This document shows, piece after piece, positions 21,129 through 32,692 of a DNA stretch of 64,000 bases. Positions within the stretch are counted from its first letter, which is position 1. Each line of letters begins with the position of its first letter. Position numbers and translations under genes: made by a program. Source of the stretch: Leguminivora glycinivorella. Lineage: Eukaryota; Arthropoda; Insecta; Lepidoptera; Tortricidae. The notes under the pieces are model-generated. The model did not search any database, was not told the origin of the DNA, and was given only the letters and a program-made list of their open reading frames with translations. The stretch is taken from the NCBI RefSeq assembly GCF_023078275.1, contig NC_062973.1, positions 21,570,956-21,634,955 of the forward strand, in the 5' to 3' direction.

Positions 21129-22559
21129 CATATACAAATAGGTACTAATACTATCCAACTAACCAATTAGTTTTATATCGGTAATGTTATTTATATTTAT
21201 AAACGAATTTTGAAACAATGTGTTTCAATAAATTAACGGTTAATGCTTTTTAATCTAAATCATTGAAGATTTTAAATAATCATTTAAATAAACGGATGTA
21301 CCTACTCACGTTATTATATCGAGACTGTTATTTCAAGTCGCAACAGTCGCGATATAGTAGAGTAGAGTAGTGAATATATCTCACGAAAGTTTAACGTCTA
21401 TAATAAGTGATATTTTATATGCATTATATGCATGGTGATGTATATTATATGCATCATATATTTGATGGCCTATGACTCCATATGTAGTTATCCAAAATCA
21501 CATTTATAGCTTAATTATTATTCTGTATTTATTATTCTTTAATAAATAATTAAATAATTTAAATAATCTATATGATTTACTATTTATTATTTAAGGATAA
21601 AGATGAAATGGAGGAAAAGTGTGAAAAAACAGGATGATGATGGCGATTTTTAGTATGTGATTTAGGCAGATTTTTTTGGAGTTAGTAATTAGTTTGTTTA
21701 AACATTTTATTATGGGGGTTTCACAAATAGTGTAGGTACCTTTGTAATATGTAGTAGTAAAACTTTACAAATAAAACTTACCAATAATTATATATTTATA
21801 TAAATAAGTTTTATTCTATTTAACTTCTAACACTGATTTAGTATTAAAATCGGTATTAAATATTTTTTTTATTATTTTTCCAAGAGTCAGAAAACCATTG
21901 TCTATCACATAATTATATTAATATCTCGTTAAAAGAAAAATTCATGCATTTAAGGGTTAATATACTCGTAACGTCATGTTAATGTTACAGTACGAGAGTC
22001 GATTTCACATCTCTGTAATAACTCTTCATTTTCCGGAATCATTTTCAAATTACGTTGAACGATGACTCTCCAAAACTCTTAATCGTAAAACGAACGTGCG
22101 ATCTTGGTATCAGTAAGCTTCCCTAGAGGGCCCCGCGCAAAACTGTTTATGTAAATTACAATGAAAATCCTGTCGGCTCCGTATGCCGTATGGGATAAAC
22201 TTGGGTCCCTTTCACGCTGCTCGCCCTATACGGGGGACACGATTGAGGGTACGATTTTTATAGCACGGATACAGTAATCTAGTTCAGGTGTGCTCTCGAA
22301 AAATCCGGGATCTGAGGTCGCATACGTTACCCGTTTTTATTGCATATTGAGACGTAGTATTCTTGTGATACTTGTGATATATGGAGCCGATGTTATATGG
22401 AGGTCGGACTGTAAAACTATTTGGGGAATACTGGCGCAATCTTCACTTTTTTTGCGATTCTGGAAATTGGCAAGGAAGGACTATGTAATCGTATAGAATG
22501 TAGTATGTACGACACACTAGATGCCTAAGTGCTAGTTGGTCTGTAAAGTCTAAGAATTT
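21129..22559. other. AT-rich intergenic DNA
   Basis: It includes the self-complementary TATATGCATTATATGCATGG..ATATGCATCATATAT region near 21415-21460 and an A/T desert at 21530-21960. The frame at 22290-22496 is unsupported. Confidence 0.45.
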
Positions 22560-22790
22560 CATCTCGGGTATACATATACATACATACAATCACGCCTGTA
22601 TCCCATAAAGGGGTAGGCAGAACACATGAAACTACTAAAGCTTCAGTGCCACTCTTGGATAATAATTTGTGTGAAGAAACGAAATTGTGACATTGCAGTG
22701 ACAGGTTGCCAGATGTTTTACGTATATATTTAATATATCCCATAGTCGTCTTCTACGACACCACGAGAAGTGGGCCTCAGGTAAAAATGT
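22560..22790. repeat. Dispersed repeat fragment (CGCCTGTATCCCATAAAGGGG)
   Basis: CACGCCTGTATCCCATAAAG..GGGGTAGGCAGA and CATGAAACTACTAAAGCTTC, then GTCGTCTTCTACGACACCAC. A reverse-oriented piece of the first part is at about 6553-6620, and TCGACTTCTACGACACCC recurs at about 18072. Recalled as a common lepidopteran sequence; class unknown. Confidence 0.45.
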
Positions 22791-24686
22791 CCTTAATAAT
22801 ATTTATTTTATTTTTTATTTTATAGGTATACATATAAGTACCTAATTATGCTATCCAGCTTACATTGTGAACTTGAGAAGTTCTAATGCAAAATATAGAA
22901 ACTTAGACTAATCATAATAATTAAACTAAAACCAAATAAATTTTATATAAACCTAAAACAATACCTAATAACTAATAACAATAAAATCATAAAATTATCC
23001 AAATAAACTGTTCCCTGTCGTTCCCGGTGCAAAAGTGGAAGTATGTGTGTGAAATTATGTTTAACTTAAATTTAACTGACATGGGGACTGTACTCAAACG
23101 TGAGAAGACCTGTGAGTGTGGGTTTAGGCTGACATGTGACTGGCAAAGTAGATTTTATTTTTATCACCCAGATATATACTGGCGTTGTGGATAGTACTTA
23201 CAACAAAGCAAGTGTAAAGAAATCCTATTACACCCCGTTTTAGTCCGTTCGACGAGGTGAAAACACCGGTGTCGTTTACTCTCGTCACACCGCCGTCAGA
23301 CACTTTGATGCCGAAATAAAACACCCACGTTCCATCCTGCATTCTCGGATACTTCCCCGAATATAAAACAAAACCCGAACAGGCTGTTACGACGAATATA
23401 TTATCTAGGTTAATACATACGTACACAGTCGTTTCGTTTGCATGTGACGGTATCGTGTAATAAAGTTGGGCCGCGTTCGTTCTTGCCGCTTAATATTAAA
23501 AGCTCACCTTACCTATACGCTACGTACGTCCTTTGCAATCTTTCCGTTGTTACCACGACCTGAATCCGCTTTTGTCCCTTATGAAAAGAAGCGGGGCCAG
23601 AAAGCGGGTGTGTACGTGAATAATTGAGAACCGCTCGCGCTACGGAGAGCGCTGAGGAATCTTAACAAAACTCATTGGAAACTCCCGCCCCGGGCACACG
23701 TGCGACTACTTTACACTTTTATAACAATACTATGTGCTTTAACTATTATATTGGTTACCTACTTACGTAGCCAGATTCGAGTAGGTAATGTCGATAAGTT
23801 TGATTGCTATGTGAGCAGAGCAGAGCAAACTAATGTGATCGCGTATTGCGTTGGTGGCTCCTCTTTGCAGTAAAAAAATAGCGATAAGCGATAGAGTGCT
23901 AGCTAAGCCTTACCTTATAGCGTGCGCAGGACGCTCGGCAGCATCCAAGTGCTGGCTACGATTGTTTTGAGCGGCGTATGTAAAGAGATGTTTAACCACA
24001 TGTAACGTTCTTAAAGTTCCTTTTTCTACTTTCTGTGGTAACAGGGTGTGACGTGTGACCTTTACCTGCAAATGTATCTGAATTAAGATCAAATATTAAA
24101 ACACCTTTTCTAAATTATGCAATAAGACAGCTAGAAAGGAGATTTATTTGACTTATAATTAAAATTTAATATCTCTTTTAGTCTTCGAGTTGTATTTTAA
24201 TAAAAAAATGAGATTGTTTTCATTCACTATCATTTCAGTTTCACAGGCTTATAAAATATAAATTATCAAAAGGTTTGTGATCCAGTTCAATGAACACCGA
24301 ATAAACCTCTAATTGTGTTCAACTCGGCAAACGTTGACAAAACCAATTTAATTAAAATGGATGATATTGTGTTCCATCATCTCATCTTCATCTAGACTAG
24401 GTTTTATCTAAAACTAGCATTAAAAGTCCTTTAATCATTTTATTAAATGCAGTCAAACGACTGGAAATTAATAACGAATTAACAATACAAAGATGCTCAG
24501 TTGCTCCAAAAGAAAATTAGAAAATAAAATATAACAGAGCATTCTTACGATTGACGAAGCTCCACAGTAAGGCTTGTGTTGAGGGTACTAACACAAGGAT
24601 ATCATATACATATATAAGTATTATGCAAACATTGAAATGCATACATATATGTACAACACCCATATAGATGTCTATATCGGAATTCG
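22791..24686. other. No supported gene
   Basis: A 100-codon open stretch on the minus strand at 23124-23426 has no ATG at its start and no recognised family. GC-richer DNA at 23450-23720 has no frame of note. Nothing else is seen. Confidence 0.45.
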
Positions 24687-24742
24687 AAGCAAGGGGGTAA
24701 TTTTTGACTACAACCCTGCATACAAATTACCCCCTTGCTTGC
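24687..24742. repeat. Short hairpin, AAGCAAGGGGGTAATTT arms
   Basis: 17-bp arms AAGCAAGGGGGTAATTT and AAATTACCCCCTTGCTT around a ~22-bp loop. Probably a tiny foldback or MITE relic. Confidence 0.55.
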
Positions 24743-26308
24743 CAGTCCGTTGACGTCATCAAGTGAACTTACCAGACATTATAATTAAATAATTGCAAAC
24801 GAAAATTGTCCCGAAATTCTACCGACTTCGGATTAATTTTGCGCCACAAGCTATTCTGTCCCATCTCCAAAGCTCTCTAAGATATTTTACTAGTATTAGG
24901 AAGGGTACAATTGTGCAAGCGTGAGAAAACCGCGGCCCGCTGCATGCATCAGTTGCACCTGGTCGTTCACCGCGGGACTATCGATTCGACTCCTTGTTAA
25001 TAGATAATGAAGGAATACTCTTTCACATGGGAATATCTGTAAGTATATAAATTTGTCCTGTGCTGACTATGATGTCCTTAACAATAAATGGTTTTTGTTT
25101 TAGGGGAGCTCCTTTCGTCCCACAAAATCAAAATTCATATACACCGAAGATTCTTACCGTGCGTGGTATGTGTAGGTCGTCGTTGGAAAAATCCCTCCTG
25201 CCAAAGTGGGGAAAGCCATAAAAAATGGATAAGAAGGTTTGGAAGTATGAGTAAAGTTCTTGTAAAGAGTACTATGGTAAACTGAATACAGATTTACATG
25301 ACATTAAACCCCGGAATGCCCTTGTCAAAAATTTGCTACTGAATTAGTAACTTTCAATCTGTTAATTACAGTTTAAATTGTCTGGGACAGATCTGGAACA
25401 AGGCGCTTTGAGGGGTTAAGTACCTTCTATTACCGAGCATTTTTACTGAAATTGTAAAAATGAAAAACATCATTTTGTATGGAAAATGTTGATATCATGG
25501 CCAAACCAAATTGATGAAACTATGTAAATCAAACTGTTAGTTTCATAGTGCATTGCTCATTGTCACCATTATCACACATGTACAGTTAATCAATTTGAAT
25601 CCTAGGCCACTCTAGAACCCTGTCTCATTTAAGTCGTGTTCTACTTGCCATAAGAAGTAACATTGACATTTACTGTGCAAAGGTGATTCAAATTGGTTGA
25701 GTGTACATTCATGTCATAAAGTATGCCGTCAAAAGCTTTGATGTAAAACAGACCACGTAGGTGGGTCTATCGAAACGAAAGTTAAAATTAAATCGACATT
25801 AATGTAATAGCTAACATCCGGTTTTGAAGTATCCCAAGCAGGTAAAAGGGTTTATTTCTTCCGCCATACCAAATTTTAGCGCACCGTACGGTCGGGTGTT
25901 ACCTAACATTCGATTTGGTTTTCATCGCGGGTGAAATATGAAGTTGGCCGTAAGATGGATTTGATTTTGTAGGATTGTTATTTTTTAGAATGAGAACAAA
26001 ACATCGTGATTTTAGAAGACTAATGTTATATAATATTAAAGAGTATTTAATAAATTAGTTTCTCTACGATAATGACAAAGGATATTTGTAATTGTATTTC
26101 AAAAACTGTTTTAACTGGTCGTTAAATTGCAATTAACTTAAGGATACAAATTAATTTAAGGATAATGTCGACAATTAGGTTTAAATGTACCTGATATTTG
26201 ATGAGTAAGATTGAACTAGCACAAAAACATTAACATAACTAGATTCAATCCAGGCTAAGTTGGCACTCTTGGCAGCGATTTTTATAGCATGATGCGAATG
26301 CATTTATA
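24743..26308. other. Intergenic DNA with one weak TIR pair
   Basis: GTACAGTTAATCAATTTGAATC (about 25580) and GATTCAAATTGGTTGAGTGTAC (about 25685-25706) are imperfect inverted ends of a possible ~130-bp MITE. A piece with related ends is near 38525-38560. No gene was recognised. Confidence 0.4.
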
Positions 26309-26486
26309 TCCATACTAATATTATAAATGGGAAAGTGTGTGTGTCTGTTTGTTTGTCCGCTTTCACGGCAAAACGGAGCGGCGAATTGATGTGAGTTTTT
26401 AAGTGGAGATACTTGAAGGGAGGGAGAGTGACATAGGCTAATTTTTGTCTCTTTCTAACGCGAGCGAAGCCGCGTGAAAAAGCTAG
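26309..26486 (+). mobile_element. Non-autonomous Helitron, TCCATACT family
   Basis: A|TCCATACTAATATTATAAAT..GTGTGTGTCTGTTTGTTTGTC..GGCAAAACGGAGCGGCGAAT..GTGACATAGGCTAATTTTTG..GCGAGCGAAGCCGCGTG..AAGCTAG|T. Full-length and the least degraded short copy. Confidence 0.75.
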
Positions 26487-28160
26487 TATGTTATAATTTC
26501 GAAATTTGACGTTTAATATAACATTTCCACGGTCTACGTACTATGCTATCAATATCAATATGACAATTGTTTGTTATGGCTACTTTTTAAATTTATAGCA
26601 CGCTTTGCGATTGATAAATTATTCTTACAGTAATAAAAAATGCAACTACTTAGTGCCTATATAATATCTAAATGCTCTTTTAATGTTATTCGTCGGTAAA
26701 ACTTTTTACGTTACATTTTATATAAAACACCATTATTTTTCCTGTTTCCATTAAGCCCGAGATCGTCTTAATTTCCTCAAACATTCCCGAAAGCGAAAAG
26801 AAACCGGCACGGTTAATTTAATTTTGATGAAACATTTTTCAACCAAGCAACTGAACGGGTCAACTTTGAAGTGTTGTTTTTTCCTTAATAAAATTAAAGG
26901 CCTCATTATTTTAGCCCGAGCACGTTCCCGGTAGCGGGAGGGTTGGCTGAAAAGATCTTTTGTTCGGCGGCAAAACACTTGGGGCAAGTCAATCGCCTAG
27001 CAAGCCCGTTAGGCTTTGTGCTTTGCAAATTAATGACTTAAGCTAGTACTCGTGAGCACACCTCGCGAGCTGTTTGGACCCTCCTTGATTTTTACACAGC
27101 TGTGAATTCTGTGCACCTTTCTGTTTTAGAATTTTGCATTGATTTTGTATGAGGGACTTTGGTTGTAATTGGATAAGATGCAGTAAATATTTGTTTTGTT
27201 TATGTTTTAATTGGAAAGACGAAATGGCTATAGGATCTAACAAAATTACAGTATATGACACTACATCAATAAATACTTAAACTTACCAGAGGGTAATACT
27301 TAAATTATCGTCGAAGGAAGTACGAAAAGAAAAACCGATGAAACGTGAATTAACTGATAAGTGATATGAATACAATGCCAGTGAATGACGATCTGACTGG
27401 TGACTGAGATTTGTGAAGATATAAGTAGGCATACTGCGCCAAGCCCAGTTGAATGGGATATGGGCAAGCAATGATGAATCAAAAAGCGAACAAATGGTTG
27501 CATTATTAATTAATTGTAGGTACGTACACTCAGTAGAAGTAACTCTCATGGTTTAACCACTGAAAAAAGTAAGATGGGTGTCTAAATATGGAAAAAATAA
27601 TTACTGCTTGGTCATTTCTGACCGCGACTTGTACAGATATATTTGGAAAAGTTATTCAGGATGTCGGATACTTTTGGTGCGTTTTCATTCGCTACTATTG
27701 ATGCTGACTGCATCTATCTGCAGGCACTAGGTATTTATCTATTAAGGACAATTGCATGGATTAAATAATCTTATTTTAATAAAATTATTTCGTATGTTTG
27801 TAATAAGTACCTATGGAGCTGTAGAACGAGTAGGTTGGCGTGCAGATTTAAAATACGACCACATATTTCAAAATATAGGTAATTACCGGGCTATCCAATA
27901 ACATCGAATTAATTTTAATGCCAGCTTTCAGAAATATTATTATTGTACGTAACGTACATTATTTACATGACAATGACTCCACCGTGCGAAAGTTTGAGCG
28001 ACTTACGGACCCTCTTATAAAATCACATGATTACCGTACAATAATTCAAATTCAGTTACGACTATTGCGCAGTTCCCACCGGGCGAGATTTCTCCCCTAA
28101 GCAAGTACAGGTAAACATAGATAGAAGGAAAGACGATCGAGGGGTCGAAATCAATGCGCA
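26487..28160. other. Intergenic DNA upstream of the 28.2-kb promoter
   Basis: Only overlapping short frames (for example 26751-26987 and 27283-27549, minus) are present, none with a family resemblance. GC rises sharply from about 28165. Confidence 0.45.
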
Positions 28161-28164
28161 TAAA

Positions 28165-28300
28165 GAAAAGGGAAGCATTGTGTGCGCGTACGCAAGGAGC
28201 GGCGAGTACACGTGCGCCCGCGCTCCCACGGTCACTCGGGAGCGGGGTGGGACCCAGGACCCATATATAAGGGTGCGAGCCTCACCTACAAATCACTTCG
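28165..28300 (+). promoter_or_regulatory. TATA-box promoter in a GC-rich island
   Basis: TATATAA at 28264-28270 is followed 30 bp later by AATCACTTCG, close to the arthropod initiator pattern TCAKTY, giving a predicted start near A28295. The preceding 100 bp are GC-rich (GCGCCCGCGCTCCC, GGGAGCGGGGTGGGACCC), unlike the AT-rich surroundings. The spacing is textbook for a strong RNA polymerase II promoter. The exact start is inferred, not shown. Confidence 0.6.
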
Positions 28301-28327
28301 CAATTGGCACAGATACAGTTAACATCT

Positions 28328-28349
28328 CCGGGGTCCGGACGGACCCCGG
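28328..28349. promoter_or_regulatory. Perfect 10-bp-arm hairpin in the 5' leader
   Basis: Two 10-base arms, CCGGGGTCCG and CGGACCCCGG, are separated only by GA, about 33 bp after the predicted transcription start. In RNA it would form a very stable GC stem near the cap, which could hinder scanning or bind a protein. As DNA it is a palindromic site. Its function is not known. Confidence 0.7.
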
Positions 28350-28486
28350 CAGAAGTGTTCAGTAATTCCGGACCGTATTTATGTATCGCGAAATTCATAA
28401 CCAATTGGAAGTATTATTTCAACAATTAACAGTTGAGTGGAGTTTCAACAAGTTGTGAAGGTGTACAAGCAGTTCACGAATTCAAA

Positions 28487-29185
28487 ATGGTGAGTAAACT
28501 TTGATTGTGTTCTTATCACTTCCAAATTGTGCAGTTTTAAGACAATACATACTTCGCGTTAAGAATTTTCAAATGTATTCCAGTGTATTAAACGGTGTTT
28601 TTATTGTTACAGATTTTAGAAGCGTTGAAAAAGTTTTCGAGCAATTTCCTTTGTGGTTCCCGATGTAGCCGGTTAACGGATTCAAACATACATCTGAAAG
28701 GATCACCGCCTTTACGATTATCGACCAAACCTGGATGCATTCAGGTGAATATAAATCTTTTTCTCAAATAGGTACATCAATAGATTTAAGTGTAAACATG
28801 TGACGTAGATTGTTTACAGTAACTGTTTACTTGTGATGTAGATTGTTTACACTAACTTCCTGTCCTTCTCTTAAGCTTTATCACAAATTTGTTTCTGACA
28901 TATGTGCTGGAATCTGCGTAACTTACTTTCGATGCAGCTTCCTCTTAAATGCATATTGAGTACTTAAAGCGAGCGATATGTATAGATACATGCATAGAAA
29001 ATCCATTTGGCAATTAGGTCAGTTTTAACACTGACTAGTCGTTAGTCTACCCTCAGTACCCACTTAGCTGGGATTATTTTGATTCCCAAAATATTATTAA
29101 CAGCAAAAATATTGTCATATGACTAATCCTTGGTTTTGTATTGTTACAGATATCAAAAGCGCTGGAAAACTTTCCAATCAACTAA
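28487..29185 (+). CDS. Possible spliced ORF of ~56 codons across the duplicated exons
   Basis: The ATG at 28487-28489, in a favourable AAAATG context, is the last codon of exon 1. Exon 2a (132 nt, 44 codons) is open in the resulting frame, and exon 2b contributes 11 codons before a TAA at 29183-29185. The predicted peptide starts MILEALKKFSSNF and ends ISKALENFPIN; the two exon starts (ILEALKKF / ISKALENF) are recognisably the same segment. No signal peptide or membrane segment is apparent, though it is basic with three cysteines (two as CGSRC). Exon 2a is a multiple of three and 2b (172 nt) is not. No family is recognised; a non-coding role is equally possible. Confidence 0.35.
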
Positions 29186-29321
29186 AGGAGTTTCCCATTT
29201 GGTTCCCGATGTTGCTGGTTCTCAAAGGATTACCGCACACGAGTAAAACCCTTACCATCGAAACAAGAAACAAATATTCAAGCACTGCCCCTTTTGACCA
29301 ACTCTTGAAGGATGCATTCAG

Positions 29322-31375
29322 GTGAAGTAAAGTGTATTTTTTTTAAATATCTTCTTAGTTTTTAGACATGTAGGATAGGTTAGCAGGTTACTGTAGATAG
29401 GTTCCTTAGGTTAGCGTGTTTGACAATAGATATAACGTTCTTAGTTTAAACTGGGTTAGTTCATACCTACAAATTTCTGTAAAAGTTGTATTATAACTTA
29501 CGCGGAATAGTTCGGAGGAGCGTCTCGGTTCAAAAGATAAATTTGACATGCCTTAATGTTCGGTGCACATTGTTGTGTTTGCAAGTTACTTTTCCTGTTA
29601 TCGTTCTTCTTGTTAGTTCTTGACTTCTTATTGCATTGATGTTACCATTGTTATTTTACGTTGCATTTTAGTGTTTTTATCAATGAGACATAATTCTTAT
29701 ACATTGTTTTTGATACGTTATAAAACTCATTAAGTTTGGTACATTTCTGTTAATAATCAACAGCGTTTAATTGTTGTTTAGGAAATGATCATTAATCACT
29801 TTATGATAAATTCTTTGACATCATTTTTAAAATGTTTTAAAACTCATTAAGTTTGATGTTATTCAAGCGTCATCAGCGTTTAATTTACTGTTTAAAATTG
29901 TTCAATAATTACGTAATGAGTTAATTCTTTGACATTGTTTTTGTTAAATTTGAAATTTATTATTTAAGTTTGACACAATTCAGTTAGTATGATCAGCATT
30001 CAATTTACTGTTTAGGAAATCACAACGTTAACGTGTTTTACTTCCACAATCTCATTTTCTTAAGTTGTTAATACTCGTTACTTGTTACTGTTCTCTGTTA
30101 TCTGTTATTTGTTCTGATTATTGTTTACCTGTGAAACTAAGTTTTTTAATCAGTTAAATGCGTTGAGTTACCGTTAGTAAAACTTGCGACGCTCATCAAA
30201 TGCACTGGGCAAGTTAACCTTGATATTTTTACATTACCAACTCCAAAGTTATTTTTAAATTAAGAACCTTAGGTAACTTGTTAATCGTTATTGTTCATGT
30301 TTTCTTAATTTGTTGATTTTTTGTTTATTTTTTCATTTGATCGTAAGCCAGCTGGTCTGACTACATTTTGTTTCGTTTTGACTACCACTGTTCTTGTGTT
30401 GTTCATACCCGTTATTTGTTATAACTGTTATTTATTATGTAATGGGTTGAAGTTCTTGTTCAAAATAGTTGATTTTTTGTTTTGTTCTTTACATCACAAA
30501 TTCATGCACCAAATTGCCTTCACCTTACTGTTACTCAATCCTACAGTTCAGTTTTCTTAAATCGTTTAAAAGTTGAATTTTTGTTTCCTTGTTAACTAAT
30601 CACTAAAGTGTTAAGTTTTCGTTAATACCCAATTTGTTGATTTCACCGTTGGTCTAAAGTTGAGTTTTTGTTTTGTTTTTCAAACTAAACTTTCAAACAA
30701 TACCTACTCGGAAAAAGCTGTAGAAATCCTTCTGAAAAACATATCCCACTATTTGATGTTACAGCCCAATATCATTTAAACCATTAATTGCTTTAGGTTC
30801 AAAACAGTTCTAGGCATATAACACAATAGTAATGTTTACATAATATTGTATTTGTTCGAAACAATCACGACGTGCCTTAAATCAAGTGCCTGATGTTGTT
30901 TCACCTTGTTTGTACGAATGTCTTAATTTCTTCTGTCAATGTTTTTCCTTATACGAAAAACGTTGTCAGGACGAATTCTTGTTGTTATGTTGGTATAAAC
31001 TATCTATTTAGCTTTTGATAAAGCTAAATAGGTTAGAACATGAGCAGCTATATATTTGATACGTGTTAATAATATACAGTTTGCGGTGATCTATCAAAGG
31101 GTCTCATTAAAATACTAAATATTGTATGAGAGACGCCAGATGACATTGTAGATGCATGTTTTTAGCAAGTAACAAATAGTTGCTCTAAGAGTACTTTGTT
31201 TGAAAAACCTAGCGATGTTTTTATCCCCTACCACTGCTCTAAAATTTTCAATAGATAAATGAATTTTGAACGTTTGTGTACCAGAAAAGCTAACCGTTTT
31301 TCCGGACGTATCTCGATCCGTATCTATAATATGTAAATACGGGAGCATCCACATACAACCTTTGATCCTGAAGCC
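29322..31375 (+). other. T-rich 3' region with diverged ~115-bp repeats
   Basis: AACTCATTAAGTTTG, CAGCGTTTAATT and ACTGTTTA/TTGTTTAGGAAAT recur about every 115-130 bp between 29690 and 30020, with ATTCTTTGACAT in two units. The plus strand is strikingly T- and GTT-rich through 30700 (GTTACTTGTTACTGTTC and similar). There are no convincing exons. It may be intron or the body of a non-coding transcript. Confidence 0.45.
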
Positions 31376-31376
31376 G

Positions 31377-31503
31377 TCCTAGCCGAAGTGACAATCGTTA
31401 ACGCTACGTGGCGATCGAATAGAATCTGGCTCTTTTGCGCTATAGAAGAGTGATAGAGAGAGCTAGCTACAAAGCGTAAGCGATCGTGACGTCGGCTAGG
31501 CAC
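31377..31503 (+). repeat. GTGACAATCG..GCTAGG repeat, clearest copy
   Basis: CTAGCCGAAGTGACAATCGT, GCTACGTGGCGATCGAATAG, CTGGCTCTTTTGCGCTATAG, GAGAGCTAGCTAC and GATCGTGACGTCGGCTAGG. The ends CTAGCCGA and TCGGCTAG are inverted, giving a ~125-bp MITE-like unit related in design to the CCGAATGGCAC family. Confidence 0.6.
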
Positions 31504-31999
31504 CCAGTAACATACAAAGGCATTGTTCGCGGGGATAAAATAATCGTTACGTATTCAAATTGTTACTATTGTTTACGTTAAGCCGTTGTTAATATCGTTA
31601 AAGTTAACTAGTTTTAAGCGTTGAATTGTTGTTAAGTTTGATTGTGATATTATTGTTAAAATTTCATGTGGCTGTGTATGTTAATTTTATGTTAAGTTTT
31701 CGTTTTAACTGTTCATTTGTTCGCCGCCGGCATTAAGGCTGAAACTAGAAGCTGAATAACCAAAACATTGTTGTTTAACTTTAATTTAAGTCTCTTATAA
31801 GTGTTTTGTATGGTAGTTAGGTTAAAACCGAAGCTTAGAATAAAATTAACAACTAGTTAAGTGAGTGTCAGATAATATAAGGATAATTTATTGGAGACGA
31901 ATGGGAGAACTTGTGTTTGTGAATTGTGTGAAATAAAAAGAAAACACTCGATTATTTTGTTTTATTAAACACTACACTGTTTCTGCTTTCCTGTAATTC

Positions 32000-32142
32000 T
32001 ACAGTCACCGGCATAAATATGTGATGATTTCTGTACCTTGTCAAATTGACGTCTTGTTTGAATTGTCATACTAAATTGTCAAATGATTCAAAGCGACAAG
32101 GTATAATACATAAATCATCACTTATTTATGCCGGTGACTGTA
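32000..32142. mobile_element. 143-bp mariner-type MITE with TA duplication
   Basis: TACAGTCACCGGCATAAATA at the left and its inverted counterpart TATTTATGCCGGTGACTGTA at the right, with TGATGATTT/AAATCATCA extending the arms. TA at both edges fits Tc1/mariner insertion. Confidence 0.75.
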
Positions 32143-32262
32143 TGAGATGGTTCGGAGCGGCCAAGGATCACACAAAGATCTGAAATATCTGAATACACCT
32201 CTATTATCAAGGCATTAAACTGCGTGTTCATATACTGTGAGTGTGTTTAGTAAAACGTCAAA

Positions 32263-32345
32263 ATAGTACATTAAATAAATAAATAAATAAAGGAATTTCG
32301 AAACGAGTGGCGAGGCCCATTGTAAACTCGAAGAAGGCTTGTGTT
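32263..32345. repeat. Partial copy of the GGAATTTCGAAACGAGTGGCG element
   Basis: AATAGTACATTAAATAAATA..GGAATTTCGAAACGAGTGGCG matches the left arm of the element at 32521-32692, with a TAAA microsatellite replacing the middle. It lies just left of the SINE. Confidence 0.5.
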
Positions 32346-32361
32346 TTAATCAAACAACGAT

Positions 32362-32512
32362 GTTATAATATATACATACTTATATACATAGAAAACATCC
32401 ATGACTGTACAAAAATATGTGCTTTCACACAAATAGATGCCCTTACCGGGATTCGAACCGGGAAGTGGCGTATATGGCAGGGTCAACCGACTGCGCCAGA
32501 CCGCTCATCGAA
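32362..32512 (-). mobile_element. tRNA-derived SINE, internally deleted
   Basis: On the minus strand: GCGGTCTGGCGCAGTCGGTTG head, CGGTTCGAATCCCGGTAAGG B box, ATGGATGTTTTCTATGTATA body. Same family as 4175-4432. The tail and part of the body are missing. Confidence 0.65.
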
Positions 32513-32520
32513 TGAAAATA

Positions 32521-32692
32521 GTACATTGCGATACAAGTGCGTAAAAAAGGAATTTCGAAACGAGTGGCGGGCGATAAATTGAAACACGACCGAAGGGAGT
32601 GTTTTAAATCGACACGAGTTACGAATTTCGTTTTCGCAATTTATCGCCACTCGTTTCGAATTTCTTTTTTACGCACTTGTATCGTAATGTAC
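32521..32692. mobile_element. MITE with ~55-bp arms (GTACATTGCGATACAAGTGCG)
   Basis: GTACATTGCGATACAAGTGC..GGAATTTCGAAACGAGTGGCG pairs with CGCCACTCGTTTCGAATTTC..CGCACTTGTATCGTAATGTAC. The middle contains CGACCGAAGGGAGTG and AATCGACACGAGTTACGAAT. Confidence 0.7.

Larger units (their letters stand above)
28295..31955 (+). ncRNA. Candidate spliced transcription unit: lncRNA or small-peptide gene
   Basis: Predicted exon 1 is 28295-28489 and ends exactly ..AAAATG|GTGAGT. Exon 2a is 28613-28744 (TTGTTACAG|ATTTTAG..CATTCAG|GTGAAT) and exon 2b is 29150-29321 (TTGTTACAG|ATATCAA..CATTCAG|GTGAAG). The two small exons are clearly duplicates: GTTCCCGATGT and GGATGCATTCAG|GTGAA are in both, and the acceptor regions match too. 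Downstream is a T-rich stretch with diverged ~115-bp repeats and no long frame, ending in AATAAA at 31932-31937. It could be a long non-coding RNA with a terminal exon I cannot place, or a short-peptide gene. I do not recognise it. Confidence 0.45.

Noticed and set aside
23124..23426. 100-codon open stretch on the minus strand
   Set aside because: It opens with GTG rather than ATG and has no domain, splice context or second exon. Retained only as a note.
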